In this document: in pieces, positions 54,239-62,025 of the stretch
Layout of the letters: every line of letters begins with the position of its first letter
How positions within the stretch are numbered: the first letter of the stretch is position 1
NCBI GenBank assembly: GCA_947646015.1
Contig: CANSEY010000005.1
Coordinates: 1 to 64,000, forward strand
DNA: 64,000 nt
Direction: 5' to 3'
DNA from: an uncultured Bacteroides sp.
Lineage (GTDB): Bacteria > Bacteroidota > Bacteroidia > Bacteroidales > Bacteroidaceae
Program-made: the position numbers and the translations under genes
The notes under the pieces: generated by a model
What the model saw: the letters and a program-made list of their open reading frames with translations, nothing else
What the model was told of the DNA's origin: nothing
Database searches by the model: none

Positions 54239-54934
54239 TTATTGGGTTGTAATAATGTAATGCTGTGGCTTAACAAAATACAACGAATCGGGTGGTAATG
54301 CTTTTAACTTTTCCAAATACGGCCTGGCATTTATATCAATGGCCTTTTCCATGGGAAAATAAGAAAGACCATGAAATAACATTCTAAAAGCTCTAATATT
54401 CCCTACTTTACGGAATGGATAAAAGATAAATTGTTTCGAATCATACATCTTAAAATTGTCCTTGATTACATCAGCGTAATCTCTCTTCAATATACGCCAA
54501 TATTCTTCTGTAGTAATGTCTGGCTTCTTTAATGCTAGAGAATCCATAATTTTCATAATTTTTTCGGTTGGTCTCATACGTTGCATAATTAAAAATGGAA
54601 ATCTTTTCAGAAGCAATTCTTGAAAATCTAAAAGAGGCGCATCTAATATATGTTCATAAATAAGCGAGTCAATATACAACATAGGGGTTGTTGCTATTTT
54701 TTTCATTTCCATAGAATCTCTCATCACTGGAATATTACTAACCGATAGTACTGTTTTCCCCTCCTGATAAGCCGGTACTCCATAAACTGCATTCCGAATC
54801 TCTTGGATAGTAAGACCTGCAATTGGACGACTACTATCCTCTCTAATTCCATGAGAGCCATACTCTTGGGAGTAAACATTCATAGTAGATATTAGTAGAA
54901 TTAGTACTGCTAAGTTTTGAATTGTTGTTTTCAT
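54239..54934 (-). CDS. Secreted protein of unknown function
   Basis: A 231-residue protein with a signal peptide (cleavage near VYSQ). The mature part is mainly helical and charged, with LTIQEIRNAVYGVPAY, a segment of long Met/Leu-rich helices (LLLKRFPFLIMQRMRPTEK) and FIFYPFRKVGNIRAFRM. I recognise no family or catalytic motif. It lies 27 bp after the JAMM-like lipoprotein gene and is probably co-transcribed, so it may be a partner or substrate of that protein. Confidence 0.7.
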   Translation of the reverse strand: MKTTIQNLAVLILLISTMNVYSQEYGSHGIREDSSRPIAGLTIQEIRNAVYGVPAYQEGKTVLSVSNIPVMRDSMEMKKIATTPMLYIDSLIYEHILDAPLLDFQELLLKRFPFLIMQRMRPTEKIMKIMDSLALKKPDITTEEYWRILKRDYADVIKDNFKMYDSKQFIFYPFRKVGNIRAFRMLFHGLSYFPMEKAIDINARPYLEKLKALPPDSLYFVKPQHYIITTQ

Positions 54935-54961
54935 AATATAATTGTTTAATTGGTTATTTTA

Positions 54962-55861
54962 TCATAGTCTTTGGTCGTAGCTTCCGGCATAAGAAATTAC
55001 ATATGGTAAATTAGAGCTATGTCCTCCATATATTTGTTCATTCCTGTCACCATAATCGAATATTACAGATGGAATCTTATTTGTATTAGCTGTATCATCA
55101 TCAAGACTAGAAGGTCCAGTGATCCGGGAAGATGTACTTGGACAATTTGTTAAAGGTGGATGCGTATGAAACAAGGCTACACTATACGAAGCAGACTCGT
55201 TATATTCATTAGTTCTAATAGTAAAAGTTATCGTATTTATACCTCCTGTTGAACAATCATTTGAAGACATGGCCGATCCATCTATGAAAGAGTATTTTGG
55301 GGCTGCATTACTGTAAGTATGCATCTGTAGAGTAAATCCAAATTCTCTTCTGGAGTGAGATTTCTCAGATGACATTGAATTTTTCCAACACTCATCCATC
55401 CGTTGGGTAACTTCACTCATTTTCATTATATTGCTAATTGAAGGTCCCTTCACTCTAAATTCAAGAACATTAGTTTCCTCTTCTACAAAGTCCTGGTCTC
55501 CTCCACCTGTATCTGTAAGTACAAATATTGTTACTTTAATATAACACTTACCCAATTTAAAAGCATAAACATTATTAAAATCAAGATCAGCGCAAGATCC
55601 CGATGAAATAGCTAAATACTTCTCGTTTGTATCAGTTTTCATTTCTAACACAGCACTATGTATCTTACCAGAATATCCTTCACCGGAACATTGGAGCTGT
55701 AATTGCTCACCAAAAACATAAGTATCCTTTACTTGTTCAAGAATCCACGTCCCAGAACGTGTTTTTATTGCAGATGATGCAGATTGCATCCCTTCATTTT
55801 CTTTATTCTCACTACAAGCGAGAATCAGAATTGTAATAGCCCCAAGCAATAATTTTCTCAT
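54962..55861 (-). CDS. Lipoprotein with JAMM/JAB-like metalloprotease domain
   Basis: A 299-residue lipoprotein (lipobox LILAC, Cys16). Residues about 40-150 form a beta-rich domain. The C-terminal part has FHTHPP (His232 and His234) followed by GPSSLDDD (Ser251, Asp254), and a candidate upstream Glu in RREFGF (Glu173). This follows the JAMM order Glu, HxHP, SxxD of zinc peptidases and isopeptidases, with a rather long spacer between HxHP and SxxD. If correct it is a zinc hydrolase in the cell envelope, where JAMM proteins are rare. The assignment is by motif only. Confidence 0.65.
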   Translation of the reverse strand: MRKLLLGAITILILACSENKENEGMQSASSAIKTRSGTWILEQVKDTYVFGEQLQLQCSGEGYSGKIHSAVLEMKTDTNEKYLAISSGSCADLDFNNVYAFKLGKCYIKVTIFVLTDTGGGDQDFVEEETNVLEFRVKGPSISNIMKMSEVTQRMDECWKNSMSSEKSHSRREFGFTLQMHTYSNAAPKYSFIDGSAMSSNDCSTGGINTITFTIRTNEYNESASYSVALFHTHPPLTNCPSTSSRITGPSSLDDDTANTNKIPSVIFDYGDRNEQIYGGHSSNLPYVISYAGSYDQRL

Positions 55862-56062
55862 AATTCTACATTTTAGATGTTTAACAAAAGATGGTCTTTA
55901 TTTTTAAAATCAAATTCCAAATTCATCCTACGGCTTCATAAAAAAATTAGCAAGCACACATTTTAAATAAATAAACTAAAGTAAAAAACAATAACATAGT
56001 AGAACAATTTTCTATTTTAAGATTATTCTCTACTTTAAAACGTTACATCAATACCCATTCAA

Positions 56063-56725
56063 CTACAGATTAGCATTCATCGTTTGCTTGTAGCTGTGTT
56101 TATCCTTACGCAAAACAACTTTTATCTTCGTTGCCTTCTTTTTTCTCACTTTTATCTTCTTTGTTTTCATACCTTCAGAACTCACTTCCAATACTGACCT
56201 TCCCTTTCGGACCCGAAGTAAAAAATACCCCTCACGATCAGTGGTCGTACTATTATTCATACCTCTCTCTGTTACGACTGCACCGATCAATGGATTGCCA
56301 CATTTATCTACAACAATACCTTTTACCACATGTTTTTCCTCTGCTTCAACAATAGATAGTCCACCGCAAACTGTCACTTTCGTCACACTTTTATAACCAA
56401 TCACTTCTACTTGTGGAAGTATATTAGAAGTATCCTTTAAACTATCTTTTACCGTTTCTTGTCCATACAAAGGACTGGAAAACAGTGCTGATAATCCCAA
56501 AGAAACACCTATCACCTTTACATTCAGCCCTGCCATCCGACGTGAGAGAAGTTGCTGTTCCAAATAATGAATTTCAGCCTCACACTTCGGACACGTCCCC
56601 AAACAATCTCCTTGATATCGACATTTAGAGGTAACAAACTTTATATCATTTGCATTAGCTATCTGCTGCCTGATTTCTTTTAGTATACGACAGGTTACCT
56701 TCCCAGCTTTAGATTCTTTACTCAT
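56063..56725 (-). CDS. Membrane protein with Cys4 N-terminus and carboxypeptidase-regulatory-like domain
   Basis: A 220-residue protein. The N-terminal 65 residues are soluble and contain CRYQGDCLGTCPKC, four cysteines that could bind zinc or an iron-sulfur cluster. One hydrophobic segment (LNVKVIGVSLGLSALFSSPL, about 67-86) follows. The rest (about 125-210) is a carboxypeptidase-regulatory-like sandwich (VVKGIVVDKCGNPLIGAVVTERG) ending in a very basic tail (KKIKVRKKKATKIKVVLRK). With the helix as an anchor, the Cys part would be cytoplasmic and the sandwich periplasmic. The role is unknown. It is not clearly in an operon. Confidence 0.7.
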   Translation of the reverse strand: MSKESKAGKVTCRILKEIRQQIANANDIKFVTSKCRYQGDCLGTCPKCEAEIHYLEQQLLSRRMAGLNVKVIGVSLGLSALFSSPLYGQETVKDSLKDTSNILPQVEVIGYKSVTKVTVCGGLSIVEAEEKHVVKGIVVDKCGNPLIGAVVTERGMNNSTTTDREGYFLLRVRKGRSVLEVSSEGMKTKKIKVRKKKATKIKVVLRKDKHSYKQTMNANL

Positions 56726-56998
56726 TATTTATATTCAAGTTTTATCTATCAGAAAAAATCTCTGATAAATGAGAATTTATGGTGTGCTACTTCAATTTCA
56801 CGTTTTCTATTATCAAACCTCTCTATTCTAATTATAGTCTGCAAGATAAGAAGAAAAAACGAAAAAGAAAAGGAAAGAGTGTCCCCAAAAAGGATACAAT
56901 TTTCATTCCTCCTTTTTCCTCCCTTCACCCTTCACAACTCCCTCTAGCACGACGATTGCGGGTGAAGGTCTCCTGTTCACCATCCGCTTCACCTCCCA

Positions 56999-58294
56999 TC
57001 AGACGGAGACTACCCGATACACATTCCCAAACTTGGTATGCTTACGTTCTATCCCCACTGCTATCAGTATTTGTGCCAAACTCGCCGGATTTGCCCCACG
57101 CATAGCTGCCGGATTTATCTTCTTCAATCGCTGAAAGATATCAGCAGACGAAAGAAGTTCACACCCTTCTCCTTTTTCTGCCGCCCGATAACAGGAACGC
57201 AATACGTCTTCCACAGGTCCCTGACGATAGAACGTCATGTTACTTTGCTGCAATTCCGTCTCTTCCTCTTTTGTAAACCAATAATGTTCACCCGTCAAAA
57301 TCTCCGCTTTCAATTGAGCATAAAGTTGTGCATAGTCAATCCCCTCACAATCGATAGGATACTCTACCAGCACACAAATAAACCTGCGGCTACCAGTCGG
57401 GTCAGTCAATAAATCTTTTCGATTCGATGTCCCGATAAAAGAAGCTATACGAGGTAGCGAGCGATAATTTTTCTGATAAGCTTTGCACAGGCTTAATGAA
57501 GCCATCTGCATCAGATTCTTCAATAACGGCATTTTCGTCGGAGCATATTTATCAAACTCATCCAGATTGAGAAGTCCCATCTCCGCCAATCTCCGTTCTA
57601 TATGCCCTTGACTGGTTAAATCCACCTTATCCATATAATAACGCTGAAGCGCAGGAGGAAGTAGCGATTTGCAAAAGGTAGACTTTAAATATCCTTGCTC
57701 CGTACTGATAAGCAAAGGCGCCACACTATTGGCATGACTTCCCGTAACCCCCATCCATTGTGCTGTCATACCCCGCATCCATATATGGAATTCTTTCACC
57801 CACAATTGGTCTCTCGAAACTCTGCGTGCCAAAGCCGCCAAACGGTCCACTCCATCCCATACCGGCAATTCTTCCAAATAAAGTTTGAAAGGATGATACT
57901 CTGCAATACGGGTGGAGAAAATACAGCGTGAAAGATCACGATCCCAACAAGAAATACCTGATTCGTGAGCTTCCAGGCAGAATGTATTTAAGACACGCTG
58001 ATTCACAGGTGCAAATCCTTCCTCCATTCGTTCCAACAAACGATATTCCGTTTCTTCTGTCAGCACATTGTAGCGGAAATCATAGCGGGATTTTAAAAAA
58101 GTATCTACGCTCTCAGTTAGTGACTTCACTTTCGATGAGTCTTTTTCTTTAGACGATGATACCCCCTTAATCGACTGAATAATAGTATTGACAGGTGCTA
58201 CACTTTTTGTATCCCCTACTCCCGTTTCATCTTGTTTTGAAAGACACTTCATCAATTTTTGCCAAAAGGCAAACCAACCATTTTTTTGTTCCAT
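56999..58294 (-). CDS. VirE/VapE-family P-loop ATPase
   Basis: A 431-residue protein. After a poorly conserved N-terminus comes the VirE core (about 110-350): HPFKLYLEELPVWDGVDRL, a degenerate Walker A in STEQGYLKSTFCKSLLP (Leu replaces the Gly before Lys), Walker B-like GLLNLDEFDKY, and FIGTSNRKDLLTDPTGSRRF. A helical C-terminal domain follows. Related proteins are primase/helicase-like ATPases found on mobile elements and as chromosomal singletons in Bacteroides. The start at 58294 (MEQKNGWF) has a purine-rich ribosome site; a frame to 58372 adds an unlikely Lys-rich stretch. It is divergent from the HU-like gene. Confidence 0.8.
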   Translation of the reverse strand: MEQKNGWFAFWQKLMKCLSKQDETGVGDTKSVAPVNTIIQSIKGVSSSKEKDSSKVKSLTESVDTFLKSRYDFRYNVLTEETEYRLLERMEEGFAPVNQRVLNTFCLEAHESGISCWDRDLSRCIFSTRIAEYHPFKLYLEELPVWDGVDRLAALARRVSRDQLWVKEFHIWMRGMTAQWMGVTGSHANSVAPLLISTEQGYLKSTFCKSLLPPALQRYYMDKVDLTSQGHIERRLAEMGLLNLDEFDKYAPTKMPLLKNLMQMASLSLCKAYQKNYRSLPRIASFIGTSNRKDLLTDPTGSRRFICVLVEYPIDCEGIDYAQLYAQLKAEILTGEHYWFTKEEETELQQSNMTFYRQGPVEDVLRSCYRAAEKGEGCELLSSADIFQRLKKINPAAMRGANPASLAQILIAVGIERKHTKFGNVYRVVSV

Positions 58295-58435
58295 TTTCTT
58301 CTTTTTTTTATGATTAATGGATGCGAATATAATATCAAAAAAAAGCCATTTGCAACTTTTTATCCTATTCATTTTATGAAAACCAGACTTATCATTAATA
58401 TCCTATCATTTCTTGTTTATCATACTATTAAACCT

Positions 58436-58443
58436 TATCTTTG
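58436..58443 (+). promoter_or_regulatory. Promoter -7 box for the HU-like gene
   Basis: TATCTTTG is an exact -7 match, but it lies 153 bp before the start at 58596. The resulting leader would contain the whole set of palindromes at 58461-58549. Confidence 0.55.
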
Positions 58444-58460
58444 TCACCGACAAATTATAT

Positions 58461-58549
58461 TTATCACCAATGTGATAAGATATTATCACTACTATGATAA
58501 AGTAACATCATTATTGTGATAAGATCTTATCATAGTAATGATAAGTATA
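58461..58549. repeat. Set of TTATCA...TGATAA palindromes
   Basis: Overlapping palindromes alternate through this segment: TTATCACCAATGTGATAA (58461-58478), GTGATAAGATATTATCAC (58472-58489), the perfect 16-bp TGATAAGATCTTATCA (58517-58532) and TTATCATAGTAATGATAA (58527-58544). Any one TTATCA arm can pair with several TGATAA arms. It lies between the divergent VirE-like and HU-like genes (gap 58295-58595) and may be an array of protein-binding sites or a switchable leader RNA. Confidence 0.6.
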
Positions 58550-58595
58550 AAATATCAGCACTAAAAACAAGAAATCATTTAAAGATAAAGCAGAA

Positions 58596-59237
58596 ATGGC
58601 AGTACAATTTGAATTATATAAGACTCCGATGCCAAAGGAGAAAAAGAACAAGACGCGTTATCATGCCCGTCCGGTAAGTTTTGAGACCGTCAATACCGAG
58701 AAACTGGCTTATCGCATCCATGATCGCTCCACATTAAGAGTATCGGACATTATTTCAACCTTGGAAGAACTGAAAAATGAAGTAGCTCAGTGCCTCCTGG
58801 AAGGTAAAAAGGTGCATGTCGATGGATTAGGATTCTTTCAGGTCACTCTTTCCTGCGAAGAAGAAATACGTAACCCGAAAGACAAACGTGTACACCGGGT
58901 AAAATTGAAAGCTATAAAGTTTAAAGCTGATAAAGAATTGAAAGGGGAATTGTGTCACATGAAATTCCAGCGTTCTAAAATCAGACCGCACTCCGCCAAT
59001 TTATCAGAAGTAGAAATAGACATGAAACTAACTGAATATTTTGCTGAAAATCAGATTATCACCCGGAAAGATTTTCAATATCTCTGCGGAATGACACAAA
59101 TCACTGCATATCGCCATATCAAGAGGTTAATGGCAGAAAAGAAATTGCAAAATAAAGGGACGATCTATCAACCGATATATACTCCGGTTCCGGGTAATTA
59201 CAGGGTGTCGGTGGATTTAAAATATAAAGAACGATGA
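58596..59237 (+). CDS. HU-like DNA-binding protein with C-terminal wing-like domain
   Basis: A 213-residue protein. The HU fold (about 1-130) has RYHARPVSFETVNTEKLAY, LRVSDIISTLEELKNEVAQ and EGKKVHVDGLGFFQVTL, matching the HU-HIG family of Bacteroides. The C-terminal part (about 135-213: DMKLTEYFAENQIITRKDFQ, MTQITAYRHIKRLMAEKKL) looks like a helix-turn-helix with a wing. This two-domain form is longer than classical HU (about 90 residues) and may act at specific sites. The palindromes just upstream are candidate binding sites. Confidence 0.85.
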   Translation: MAVQFELYKTPMPKEKKNKTRYHARPVSFETVNTEKLAYRIHDRSTLRVSDIISTLEELKNEVAQCLLEGKKVHVDGLGFFQVTLSCEEEIRNPKDKRVHRVKLKAIKFKADKELKGELCHMKFQRSKIRPHSANLSEVEIDMKLTEYFAENQIITRKDFQYLCGMTQITAYRHIKRLMAEKKLQNKGTIYQPIYTPVPGNYRVSVDLKYKER

Positions 59238-59255
59238 AAGAGCCATGAAACAGGA

Positions 59256-59312
59256 AGCCCTTCACCCGCTCTTCCCCATTTGATAAGGGATGTAGAGAGA
59301 AGGTGAAGGGCT
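59256..59312. terminator. Hairpin between convergent genes
   Basis: AGCCCTTCACC (59256-59266) pairs perfectly with GGTGAAGGGCT (59302-59312) around a 35-base loop. It separates the HU-like gene from the facing lipoprotein gene. A related CCTTCACCC/GGGTGAAGG hairpin lies at 56932-56968 just past the VirE-like gene. Confidence 0.45.
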
Positions 59313-59342
59313 GATAAATTATACAGAACTATTCCGTATTAA

Positions 59343-60095
59343 CTATGGTTTCAAATAATTTTCCAAAGGTTCCATAGACAATTCATCTTGATTTGCTCCC
59401 CAACAATAATAAGGCTTTTTATCCTTAAAGAAACATATATGAGGATAAGTATTTTCTCGAGTTAAAATAAAAAATGTCCCATCATCAGAATGCTCTCTAG
59501 CATATTCAAACTTCTTTGTTTCATTTTTCTGCGGTGTAAACGACATAATTTCCCATCTTTCCGCTTCTGTCCTCTTTATACTACTTTCTACCATCTTGTC
59601 CGCAGCTTCCTTCCCAAACACTTCAACATATCCTTGATAATAACTTTTCGGATTCGTGTCTTTCATAAAGTTTTCAGCATGATATATAGCATAAAAATAT
59701 ATTGTTTCCCCATTATCATTCTGCCCATAAAAACAAGCAAACTTTTCTGGAATTCTAAATACCTTTTCTGAATCGTTCACTAAATATAATCTTGAAGGCG
59801 AATCAATAACCGGTACAAACTTTATAGTGGACTTCATCAAAGTTAAGGACAAGGATGAATCATTCCATCTCCCTGCAATATTCATGTTTAATCGTTCAAG
59901 TATGGTATCCTGAACATTTTTATTAATCTCCTCTACAAGCAGTTTGTTTTGGGGTGTAAGTTGGCTGATAGCCTGAGTAATCATCTTATATCTTTTTATA
60001 ACTTGCTTGGAAGTACCATCGACATACACTTGTTCGCTACATGAAAGTAATAGTATCTGGACAAGAAATAGGATTGATAATTTAATTGTTTTCAT
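59343..60095 (-). CDS. Lipoprotein of unknown function
   Basis: A 250-residue lipoprotein (lipobox LLLSC, Cys19). A helical N-terminal part (about 30-75) is followed by a mixed domain with CFYGQNDNGETIYFYAIYH and a C-terminal part with FFILTRENTYPHICFF. Two or more cysteines in the mature part could form a disulfide. No family was recognised. It faces the HU-like gene and is separated from the upstream glycan-type operon by 146 bp. Confidence 0.65.
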   Translation of the reverse strand: MKTIKLSILFLVQILLLSCSEQVYVDGTSKQVIKRYKMITQAISQLTPQNKLLVEEINKNVQDTILERLNMNIAGRWNDSSLSLTLMKSTIKFVPVIDSPSRLYLVNDSEKVFRIPEKFACFYGQNDNGETIYFYAIYHAENFMKDTNPKSYYQGYVEVFGKEAADKMVESSIKRTEAERWEIMSFTPQKNETKKFEYAREHSDDGTFFILTRENTYPHICFFKDKKPYYCWGANQDELSMEPLENYLKP

Positions 60096-60241
60096 AATAT
60101 TTCTTACAGATGTCTTTTATGATTGATAAAAAACTATAATCACAACTTTATTAATTGAGTGAGAAGAGTACCGACATAAATATTTAATCGATACTCCTCC
60201 ATTAATTCCAGCATCAAACAAAGTTTTCTTTTTTCGTCAAA

Positions 60242-62014
60242 TTATTCCGTATCCACCTCTTCGCGCCATTCTTCTGAAAGCGCATAGTTATTGATAAACA
60301 CGTATCCATCTAATGTGGATGGCACCGAGATGCCTAACCAATAGAGAATTTGCGGTACTATCAGCGTATTCTCAACACAGATTCTTTCAGCATTGACATT
60401 GGTAGGCAATGTATTTGCAAACATGGCAGAAGCTTTCTGTTCGATATCCGGAGAACTGCTTGTTTTATCTTTAATATAATACATATTGAGTCCACCTTGT
60501 ATCTGATTTTTAATTACTAATGTATCCTCCTCTAATTTCTCAAGTTGCTCTGTTGGCTTGAATTTCCAATAGCCGAGCATATCACTAGAAGGTTCAATAT
60601 CAATTTCTCCCGATAGTTGCAAAAATTCTCTTTCAGCAAGATCCTTTTTCCATAGACGTACTTCCGATATATAATAGGAAGTTGGCACAGAATAACCACC
60701 TATCGCCAAAAGGCTTGAATCCGGAGCTAATCCTTGGGTATCCGTAGTTCCAGATCCCTGCAACTTACCATCTAAAGTAATGAGCCAATTTCTCCTTCCG
60801 GAGGCAGCGGAACTTATGCTAACACCATAGTGATGCCATTTAGAATCATTGTATCCGGTAATAGCTTGCTCAAGAGCAGGACCTTCCTTAGGATTTGTTC
60901 TCATGGATACAGTTCCTCTCTGCCTATATAGTCCCCAGCCGGCTTTTCCAAGTATGCGATCCCAATTGTTACCATTATATGTACCGTCCTGCCTAGGAAC
61001 CATACGCATTATGATCTCCATTGAAAATGCATCCATACCTAAAGAATAATATTTACCTATACTATCAAAAACGACAGCCTTGTATTCATTCTGAGAATCA
61101 AAATATGCACCGTATAGTCTATTACCATTCAATTGTTTTTCCGTATAATGATTGTAGTAAAACAGACCAAACGTGTTACGCTCCACTTCCGAAGTGCCAC
61201 CATAACGACCATCAGCCGATCCACCGTGATTGGAAGTTACAACAATAAGCCAGTCTTCGTAAAATGCATTCTCACGGGCATCAATCGCCGATAAAAATTC
61301 ACCAATGTATCCGTCTATAGTTTTAAGTGCACTGACATAAGCGGCGTTGTCCGCTTTGAATCCCCCACTCTTCCCGGCCTCCAACATTCCTGAAAAATCG
61401 GCCAGAATGAATGTGTAATCTTCATTCGCAATATGATTGAGAACCACATCCCGAGTTTGAACGTCATTTTCTGAAGTAATGGTAGTCTTAGCATTGTTAA
61501 GCATATTTTTGTTCAGTTTCGCCCAAGGTGTCACACACAATGAAAGCATATTCACGTCATTATTCGAAATATAGCTAATAATGTTTTGATAGTGAATTAC
61601 CTTTTCATTCGGATTGTTCGGATTGTACTCCACATTAGCAGTATAAGATTCATCGGTTATACTGTGCTTTTCGGGTATGACCCCAGTGAGCATGGTTACC
61701 CACGTTACAGGGTCTTCGTTCCTCTCGACAGACAGGGTTCGATTGTCACTAACTCCTGTCCACGAATATTTACTATTTTTCAACATCTTAGCAATGGCGC
61801 CATCGGCAGGAAGGGAGTTCTTCACCACTTCACCAACCGCACCATCTATATTTATCCATAATACTTTACGATGGATTTTGGTAGATATGCCGGTATCTAT
61901 AGTTCCATCGTCTGCTATTTCAGCAGGTGTATCGTATTCCGTGCAAGCATAGTTAAATGCCAGGACACAAACAACAAGCAAGCTGTATGTGAGAATATTT
62001 AATAGTTTATTCAT
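60242..62014 (-). CDS. Alkaline-phosphatase-like lipoprotein with LamG-like domain
   Basis: A 590-residue lipoprotein (lipobox FNYAC). The first domain (about 48-330) has the plan of the alkaline phosphatase/phosphodiesterase superfamily: WINIDGAVGE with the first metal Asp, DPVTWVTMLTGVIPEKHS with the candidate nucleophile Thr, ILADFSGML and SNHGGSADGRYG. In the last motif Asn replaces the usual Asp of SDHG, so metal binding may be altered. A LamG/concanavalin-like domain follows (about 330-480: GPALEQAITGYNDSKWHHYG, YYISEVRLWKKDLAEREF). It is 11 bp after the pseudo-M60 gene and probably belongs to a glycan-utilisation operon that continues to the right of the window. Confidence 0.75.
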   Translation of the reverse strand: MNKLLNILTYSLLVVCVLAFNYACTEYDTPAEIADDGTIDTGISTKIHRKVLWINIDGAVGEVVKNSLPADGAIAKMLKNSKYSWTGVSDNRTLSVERNEDPVTWVTMLTGVIPEKHSITDESYTANVEYNPNNPNEKVIHYQNIISYISNNDVNMLSLCVTPWAKLNKNMLNNAKTTITSENDVQTRDVVLNHIANEDYTFILADFSGMLEAGKSGGFKADNAAYVSALKTIDGYIGEFLSAIDARENAFYEDWLIVVTSNHGGSADGRYGGTSEVERNTFGLFYYNHYTEKQLNGNRLYGAYFDSQNEYKAVVFDSIGKYYSLGMDAFSMEIIMRMVPRQDGTYNGNNWDRILGKAGWGLYRQRGTVSMRTNPKEGPALEQAITGYNDSKWHHYGVSISSAASGRRNWLITLDGKLQGSGTTDTQGLAPDSSLLAIGGYSVPTSYYISEVRLWKKDLAEREFLQLSGEIDIEPSSDMLGYWKFKPTEQLEKLEEDTLVIKNQIQGGLNMYYIKDKTSSSPDIEQKASAMFANTLPTNVNAERICVENTLIVPQILYWLGISVPSTLDGYVFINNYALSEEWREEVDTE

Positions 62015-62025
62015 CTGATATAAAT

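Noticed and set aside
58461..58549. Possible CRISPR array
   Set aside because: The units are short overlapping palindromes with no regular spacers, and no cas genes are present.
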